From Trichostrongylus colubriformis (taxonomy: Eukaryota; Nematoda; Chromadorea; Rhabditida; Trichostrongylidae): a stretch of 64,000 nucleotides of DNA. Below are positions 56,980-64,000 of the stretch, piece by piece; position 1 is the first letter of the stretch, and every line of letters starts with the position of its first letter. The DNA lies in the NCBI GenBank assembly GCA_963978905.1, contig OZ022256.1:4075501-4139500 (forward strand), read 5' to 3'. Both the position numbers and the translations under genes were made by a program. A model generated the notes under the pieces. The model saw only the letters and a program-made list of their open reading frames with translations, was not told where the DNA came from and did no database searches.

Positions 56980-59900
56980 ATGTTCGTCGTCGGCTTTTAT
57001 GTGCTAAGTATTGGTTGTGCAGTGCTCTATTACTACACTCGAACTACAACTGAATCAAATGACGATGCCAATTTCAAATCGTTCCAAAGGATCTATCTCA
57101 CCGTCTACCTCATGGCCGTTGGTAGGCGCTACTTGAGTATCTACGCAGTTCATTTTTTTTTTTGAGCCTTCGTACTTGCCATTGGAATGCCATCCTAGTG
57201 GGAGAAGGAGAAGGAGGAGGGGGGGGGGCATTTTGTAGAAGAGCGAACATCTTGCATTATTGACGTGTCAAACTTGTTGTTAAACTTTGAACAGTGACAG
57301 GCATTTACATGATTTCCGTGTCACTGAACATGTCCCGATTTGTCATGTACAGTCATCAGGGCACCCCAAGGTGTCCCCCCCCCCCTCCCTCCCTCTTCTC
57401 CTCTTCTACGGGGACAAAATAGGTCACCCCTTTTTGACCTACCACAGTAACTATTGCCGGATAGCATAGTTGTAATGTTTTTTATTGCTATGTGTTTTTA
57501 CCTCAAAAATATGTGCTATTGCAATGGGGTGGGGGGGGGGCATCTCGCAGAGAGATCCACACCTGAGTACTTCTGGAGGAGTTTTGTGGGGTCACTCTGC
57601 ACATTCACGCGTGTATTTTTGCCCGAGTCTTGAAAGAGGAAGGAAGGGGCTCCTTTCTCCTTCTGGCTTGTGTAAAAATAGGGTCCAGTAGTGGGATGTC
57701 CCCTTTATCGCCATAGCACCAATATATTTATTTCACAATTCCTAACAAAGGTCGCTGTAAAATATCCTTCGCTTATCATATGCTTGTTGGATTGAAAATT
57801 TAGATTGTAGTGCTTATCGCTGACTTCTGCAGGTACGACCCCCTCCCCCTCCTGTCAGATCAAATACGACCTCCTGCCGAAGAATCCTCAACTCTTGGTA
57901 TATTCCGAGAGTCAGTCTGCTACGGCGCTTTCTATGGAATCCCTCCCCCTCCTTGATAAAACAGCACCTTATTGCGTCTCGTAGCATTTGAATAGATTAG
58001 GAAGTAGCCCTGCAATTGCAATATTGCAGATAATTGAGCGATGACTCACAATTCAGGCTTCCCTGGTTGTACTTTATATGGCCATTAGGGCACTTCCGTC
58101 ATGGCCTCCCAATCATGATGCTTTTGGGAAACTTGATCTGTCGCTTTTGGATCACGTTATTGAAACCTCAAGCAAATATTTGGAAAGACTTCGAGGGAAT
58201 ATTCGGGCAATATAAACGGATGTCACGTAATCCCTGTCACCACGTTACAAACACTATGGTCTAAATCATTAGGAGAAAAGTAAAAGGACATGTCAAGAAA
58301 CTGGATGCCATCGCTACAACCCGCTGTGAATGATTCGGCTATAAGACCCCTGCTGCACGATTTCTGAACCCAAAAAAGCGTCGGTGGTTTAACTTCCAAC
58401 AGCATAATTTTTCGATTCCAACCTAACTCATTTCTCAGCACAGCTTCGCCTTGGCAAATCAGCCCTGCTCTTAGCAGGTCGAACATGGCCCCATCCCCTT
58501 TAAGGCACTCACTGTTTGATGCTCCCTCTCGGTATTGGTGGAGTCTTATAGAGGAGACCAGGCATGAATCAGCGTTCCGCGCTGTTACTAGGGATACCTG
58601 ATTTACGGAACTGATCGGGGGTGGATCTGGTCGGATTCCAGTAAAAAGAGGGCTTTCCAAAACTTCTTTTCTTCACGCCGTTACTCTTAGTGTTGAGAGG
58701 GGGGACATTCGGTGTCAACCTCTGAAATTTTGAATGAATTGTAAAATCGATGAATTTTTTTCAAAAAAGGTGTCATGTAGTACCAGCTGCTCGCTGCACT
58801 AGTTTACTCTTTTTTGTTATTCAATTTTCCCGGAAATTGCTGCGTTCTTCAATGAACCCCGGCTGCTATCCTGCTGAGGTGGGGGGGGGGACATTCTATT
58901 GAATGCGCTATTTGGGGCATAATTCTTGACATGTTGAATCTGCAACGCGTTAGTGAAAGTTGGTCATGTAAAGGCATGTCAATCATCGACATTTACATTT
59001 TTGACACGTTCATGATGCATAGGTGTTTAATATTCTATGAAATGCCCCCTCCCCCTCCCTTGTTAGAATATTGACGAGTTCCGCTTCATATGATGACTTC
59101 AACTAGTTGGTCATTATCGAGTTTTCCTATTCTCACTCCCCCTATGGTGGCCCCAGACGATCTGACGCTGATCCTGAAAGATATGGCCGAAGATCCCTAT
59201 CGCCTCTTGTTCCTACCACAGTATGACCTCATTCGCTGTACATCTACATACGCTTCAGTCCGTACAAATTATCTCATATTAATACGCCGAAACAAGCCGA
59301 ACGAAAATTGGAAGAAACAAACGGGCAACGTGGCATTGATGGAAATGTCTTATTGTAAATGCCATAAATGCCTTGCAATTGATTCCGTTGCATGATAAGG
59401 CACTTTTTGCATAAGATAGCGATCAGATCTCCTTATAATGCCTTGATAGAAAATGACAGACGAGAAATGGGAACACTAGGGTCAACCAGTGAATTGGGGA
59501 AATTTCTGAAAGTACGACCTCCACCCCCCCCCCCTTCCGACTGATGATGCCGGGGGCCTTCAGATGACTGATGTTGTTGGTACACTAAAAAAAGGGTCCC
59601 AAAAAAGGGTGAGTGGCGATTGGTCGAATTTTCCTTCGCGGCGTCGCACCGCGCCGCCGTCAGTACGAATCGTTTTGAATTCCACTTAGGACGCAATGGG
59701 TTGGTACCGTGAAGGATCTCTATAGTTTGCACTCTAGCCGTCGAAAGTTCGCCTGTGTTGTTGTTGCTGTTTCAACAAATAAAGCTGCAAGCGACTCGCC
59801 CTCGCCGCAGGCGGCTGCGCGAAAATTAGACTAGTCGGCACTCACCCCGAAAAAACTGGTCGATTGGCCAGTACATAGTATGAAGTGGAACCACCGTTTG

Positions 59901-62900
59901 ATCGGTGGCATTTTTTGGACGATGTGATCGCTTCTAAAATCACTGAAAACGCAGAAGTGGTTGAAAACTCCTCCACGAATTTCCTCTGAGACACGACTCC
60001 TGTCTTTCACATTCGATCCTCTTTTCTTGAAAATTCCTCAGCCCGTGGTTCACCCTAATGGGATCGATCTGGCGTCAATGGGACGACTGGATTGTGCCAG
60101 TCTTTCGTTGGAATTTTGAGGTTATTTCGATGCGTGTCTGACTTGTCACAGGAGGTTGAAGTTGATAGTTGCGTCGAGTAGATGGTATCAGATCTCTACG
60201 GGTGCTTGTTCAAATCAATCACCCGCAGAAATCTAGTACCATTTACTCGATTACAAGTGGCAGAGAACTTCAACGTTGTCCGGGAGTCAATCCTGCGATC
60301 TATTTAGTGGACTTGCGTCACTAATGGATTCCGATCGGGGTCATTCATCTGAGGCCGCGTCTATACCTTGCGGTGTCGGCGGCAGGGTGTGGCTGCTTGT
60401 CTTTGCGTCTCGGCTTGTGCCACCCTGTCTCGTTGCCTGCATCGTGTCTGCACCTCCCCCATGCCACGCTGCCTCGCTGCCTGTGAACGCAGCCACGCCC
60501 TGTCGGTGCAAAGTATGACATAGTCTTACATGTCTGATTTGTCGCAGTTGCAATGCCCAATCAAGAACCGGAGCATGTTGTCCCTCCAAGGTACATAGCG
60601 CCACGCTTAATGATGTGGTTTTGATTTCAGCGGGCGACTGGCTACAAGGCCCCCATGTCTACGCTCTCTATCAGTCCTATGGCATGTCCAAACATCAAAT
60701 TGAATTGTTGTTCATTGCTGGTTTTGGATCAAGTCTGCTATTTGGAACCGTGATCGGATCATTTGCCGATAAGTTGTAAGTGAGTACCCGTACTGTCATT
60801 CCTTTCGAACGTCTACGCTATCCACAGACGGTTTCAGTGGTCGTCGGAATAACTGCGTGATCTACGGAATACTGTATGGATGTTCTTGTATCACAAAACA
60901 CTTTGCCAGCATGCCCATACTGATGATTGGCCGATTTCTTGGCGGAATCGCCACAAGCATACTGTATTCGGCATTTGAAAGCTGGGTAGTGTACGAGCAT
61001 AATAAGGTAAGGAAATATTGAAATTCGCACTAATCGTTAATAAGCTTTTCTGAAAAATTGAAAGGGTCCATGTTGTAGGATAGGTATCGATTTTACGCGC
61101 AGAGACATTTGACAACATGTTTTCAGAGGGGATTTTCCGACAGCCTTCTTAGCACGGTGTTCTCCCATGCAGCACTGGGGAATTCGTTAATTGCCATCTT
61201 GGCAGGAGTTGTCGCGCAGCTCGCCGCCGATGCCTATGGATTCGTGTAGGTTCTTCAGAATTTAAGACATTATTTGGTGTGCAATACTATCGAGATGATT
61301 TTTTCTGGAGATACCAATTTTGATTGTCTTCCAGAGCGCCATTCGATTTGGCGTTGATGGTTATGGCAGTGATGTGTCTGTTCATAATTAAGACATGGCC
61401 TGAAAATTATGGTGACGAAAAAGCTCCTTTAAAGGAAACATTCATAAAAGCGCTCCACACTATTAAAACAGGTGAGTCCTTAAGTCCAGATGGTTCAGAA
61501 AACCTCCCCTTTTACAATTTTGTACCACTTTTCCCTTAAATGGGTTATATATGGGGATAGGCAGCTTACTTTAGTCGAACAGAGCAGTTTATTACCACGG
61601 TACCATTTGAGGCCTTTTTGCTAAAGATCTGGCGGTGTAGAAGCCAACGCTATGCGCACGTGCAGTTTTTAACGGATTGAAGTTTACTTGGAAGTAGTTC
61701 TGTTCACAACTGGATTTGCCTATCGACAACTTTAGTCATATGCAGACTCCGCTCAAAGACAGCTCCACCCATAGAGTCCCGTCTACTGGTATCTCCCACA
61801 GCCAATCGAACTCAGTAGCATTCTATTTTTTGATTGAAATGTTGATTGCAGCCCCCACCCCAATATTAAATTATTAAATGCTGTTCTAGCATATGCCTAT
61901 TCCTCAACAGGGGGTCGTATTTGATGGGTTGCATGGAGGAAGAGTTGCAAATAGCAGAGGTCAGCAGTAGTCCCAGGCTAGTAAGCAACATGTGCCGTCA
62001 GCTGACCCGATTATGTAAGAAATATGAATAAATTTGAACTTTGTATCATTATGCAATTGGCAATTGTTATCCATACTGTAGAGACTGTGTACATGTTCGA
62101 AGGGGCTGTATTTAGGTACTCGTTGAAGGGGGGGGGGGTCGTATTGAAGCGGGTCTGCCGTGCTCTTAAGCCACGTTTGCACTTGGCGGTGTTGGTGGCA
62201 GGGCATGGCTTCGTGTCTCTGCGTCTCCTCCTCGGACTCTGTCTCGTTGCCTGAGTCGTCTCTGCACCACCCCCGTGCCACACTGCCTCGCTGCTATGAA
62301 CGCAGCTACGGCTTATCGACGCGAAGTATGAACATGGCCTTAGTACATGGCTTTAGTCTTCCTGTCTGAACCAATAAAGCCTTTTTCATGTGCACCGCTA
62401 TCCTGTGGTCTATTTGTCCATTTGAGCTTCAAGCTTTAGTGAGCCAATTGGCGTTTTTTCCGAGTTGGACGGAAATTCAGGTCGGTCACCCGTCTCCTAC
62501 ACCAACCCTGACGTCAATTAAATGTTTTTGATCGGGAATTTTCGTTCTTATGTGGGGAGACGCAACTTTTCACCGATGTCGAAGCTCCTTTCCGCCCTAG
62601 GCCTAGGCTAAAAAACATTTTAATTGACGTCAGGGTTACTGTGGAAGACGAGTGACAGACCTGAATTTCGTTTCCCTTTCCGTCGTTCCAATCCTTGTTC
62701 AAGGCAAGGTCATCTTGTATTACAGATGTGAACGTGCTGTGTTTGGGATTGGTTCAATCACTGTTCGAAGGCTCTATGTACACATTCGTTCTGGAATGGA
62801 CTCCAGCTCTTTCTTTGGTATTATTTACTTCCTGGTTTTTCTGTTTAGATTATAAACGCAAATTTTTCAGGCTACATTTGCTCCAATCCCACATGGTTAT

Positions 62901-63365
62901 ATATTCGCTAGTTTCATGGTAGCTACTATGATGGGATCATCAATCTTCCAATTGCTGACCAAGACGATTCGCCCAGAAAATTTTATGCGGTTAGTCGATT
63001 TTTGGAAATTTTTGAAGAATCTGCAGCCTTGGTCCTACGTGATTTGCATAGAAACCGAGGGTGTGTTGCTTGTTCTGCTCCGTATGGGTTATGGGTTATA
63101 TCACATAAACATTGTGAAATGGACACAAATACCGGAACTTTTTTTCTACCACAATATTGAAACGTGTAAATCAAATTTCCGCAATCTCCAGGATGAACAC
63201 AAGATTCTCGTCTTTTACATCGACACTTTCCATTCATTTCATAGCGGAGTTTTTAAAATACTGAATTCCAGATACGTTTTACTTGTGTCTGCTGTCTGTT
63301 TGGCTGTACCTGTCGTAATGCCCAACAGTGCCGTTTCCATTTTCGTTGCATTCCTCGTGTTTGAA
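56980..63365 (+). CDS. MFSD5-like molybdate-anion transporter, 3' end beyond window
   Basis: A major-facilitator membrane transporter; MFSD5 relatives move molybdate. Eight exons join in phase: 56980-57121, 60631-60775, 60838-61006, 61127-61245, 61335-61471, 62726-62817, 62871-62989 and 63272-63365, giving 339 residues. Family landmarks: AGDWLQGPHVYALYQSYG, FIAGFGSSLLFGT, the loop FGRRNNCV between helices, IGRFLGGIATSILYSAFE with WVVYEH, KTWPENYGD, and LVQSLFEGSMYTFVLEWTP. The human protein is about 450 residues, so roughly a quarter is missing; the last exon ends in a GTGAGT donor and no continuation is seen before 64000. Intron 1 is 3.5 kb and holds R11 and R5 copies. Intron 5 (1.25 kb) holds R5 and R7 copies. 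Confidence 0.95.
59608..59848. repeat. R11 element, copy b, in MFSD5 intron 1
   Basis: GGGTGAGTGGCGATTGGTCG faces GACTAGTCGGCACTCACCC. The interior GTACGAATCGTTTTGAATTCC is the reverse complement of the R11 copy around 33450. Confidence 0.8.
60350..60525. repeat. R5 element, copy i, in MFSD5 intron 1
   Basis: AGGCCGCGTCTATACCTTGC, GGCAGGGTGTGGCTGC facing GAACGCAGCCACGCCCTG, ending GTGCAAAGTATGACATAG. It ends about 105 bases before exon 2. Confidence 0.85.
62160..62340. repeat. R5 element, copy j, in MFSD5 intron 5
   Basis: AAGCCACGTTTGCACTTGGC, GGCAGGGCATGGCTTCGTG facing GAACGCAGCTACGGC, ending GCGAAGTATGAACATGGCC. Preceded by a G-run of about 10 at 62129. Confidence 0.75.
62465..62670. repeat. 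R7 inverted-repeat element, copy b, in MFSD5 intron 5
   Basis: AACCCTGACGTCAATTAAAT faces ATTTTAATTGACGTCAGGGT exactly over about 20 bases. TTATGTGGGGAGACGCA and CGATGTCGAAGCTCC sit between, as in the copy at 8488-8690. It ends about 55 bases before exon 6. Confidence 0.8.
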
Positions 63366-63549
63366 GTGAGTTTGTTTTCGTTAACCATCCGATTACTGTA
63401 ATCAATTTCCTGTGTAAACATAGCAGATAATAATGACACCCCTTTATTAAATAGAATTTGGAAATTGTGCAAAGTGAATCGCTCTTTCGGTATTTGGCAG
63501 GATGATAGGATTAGCCTTGGGTGTTACGTCATTAGGATAGAAAATTAGT

Positions 63550-63870
63550 GGTGTGGCGTGCTGGGCGATGCGTGGTGAAAATGAAAATCTGGCTAAGATA
63601 CAGCTTCCCAAAGCGATAGCCGAGGGGACAGAGCCTCAGAGTAGATGCCCGCTCCGTCGTCCGCCGCGGTCGGAGACGAGAAGTAGGACTGTTGACGTAA
63701 CTCCCTGTTAACACTATGCGTCTCCGAACGCGGCGGACGACGGGGCGGGCATTTAGTCTGAGGCTCGCCCCTCGGCCATCACTGAGGAGCTGTTGGCCGG
63801 ATTCTCACTTTTCGCGGAAAACTTTGCTTGCGACCCTTACTTAACAAATACAACATTTTCAGAGCGATTA
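63550..63870. repeat. R3 element, copy c
   Basis: GAAAATCTGGCTAAGATACA and GCTCCGTCGTCCGCCGCGGT face GCGGCGGACGACGGGGCGGG. It lies after the last visible MFSD5 exon, probably inside the next intron. The outer arms are degraded. Confidence 0.7.
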
Positions 63871-64000
63871 CTCCATGTATACCTCATAAGACACGGTAAT
63901 AGCCTAAGGACCCAGCTACCTACGGCACCTTAAGCGCATCAACCGCAACGCGAAGTTTTTGCTTTGATGAGACACCTAGCGTGATGAAGTTGTTTCCATG

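Noticed and set aside
56532..57053. Frame of 173 codons over the MFSD5 start
   Set aside because: It is out of frame with the MFSD5 first exon, which has clear family support and correct splicing.

Overview
The window looks like nuclear DNA of a nematode, most likely a repeat-rich clade V (strongylid or hookworm-like) species; the species itself is inference. It shows small exons with GT-AG introns and TTTCAG-type acceptors. Two start codons lie 2 and 11 bases downstream of an acceptor-like CAG, as expected for spliced-leader trans-splicing. Inverted-repeat elements crowd both intergenic DNA and introns. No bacterial, phage or CRISPR-like content was seen.

Four genes can be read exon by exon with consistent phases, or nearly so, and matched to known families. 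(1) CDPF1-like, a cysteine-rich DPF-motif protein, complete, + strand, 6316-7706. (2) An ELO/ELOVL6-type very-long-chain fatty acid elongase with its HWYHH motif, - strand, 10633-14854; one exon junction is unsettled. (3) Mediator subunit 22 (MED22), complete, - strand, 51558-52645. (4) An MFSD5-like molybdate-anion transporter, + strand, 56980 to at least 63365, running off the right edge. A fifth gene, + strand, 44660-51376, encodes a secreted-type PAN/Apple protein with a long basic linker and a TSP1-like C-terminal module; its family domains are visible but its 5' end is not resolved. It ends tail-to-tail with MED22, 181 bases apart. Weaker coding signals are a last exon at 283-417, an exon pair at 39357-39567, a possible PAN exon at 44406-44540 and a two-exon 3' end at 55409-55735 (-).

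The 30 kb between the elongase and the PAN gene (about 14.9-44.4 kb) has no confident gene. It is built from repeat families, labelled here R1-R11: R1 (466 bp, imperfect ends TYAAAG), R2 (490 bp near-complete palindrome with TTAA ends), R3 (430 bp foldback), R4 (140-160 bp, ends around CCGCCGTCAGACTTTGCG), R5 (90-360 bp, ends around GGCCGCGTTCATACTTTGCG), R6 (165 bp), R7 (200 bp), R8 (300 bp), R9 (550 bp), R10 (1.0-1.3 kb composite) and R11 (240 bp core). There are also a tRNA-derived SINE, a 1030 bp TA-flanked foldback element, a decayed mariner and a 395 bp element with 26 bp inverted repeats and an 8 bp target duplication. Nested insertions give precise element boundaries.

The genes do not form one pathway. 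They are ordinary, separately transcribed metazoan genes: lipid elongation in the ER, transcription (Mediator), membrane transport, and an extracellular or cuticle-type protein. The most distinctive material is the mobile-element landscape: a pol III-promoter SINE with a clean 12 bp target duplication, a TIR element that also carries A/B-box-like sequence, and foldback elements inside introns of four of the five genes.
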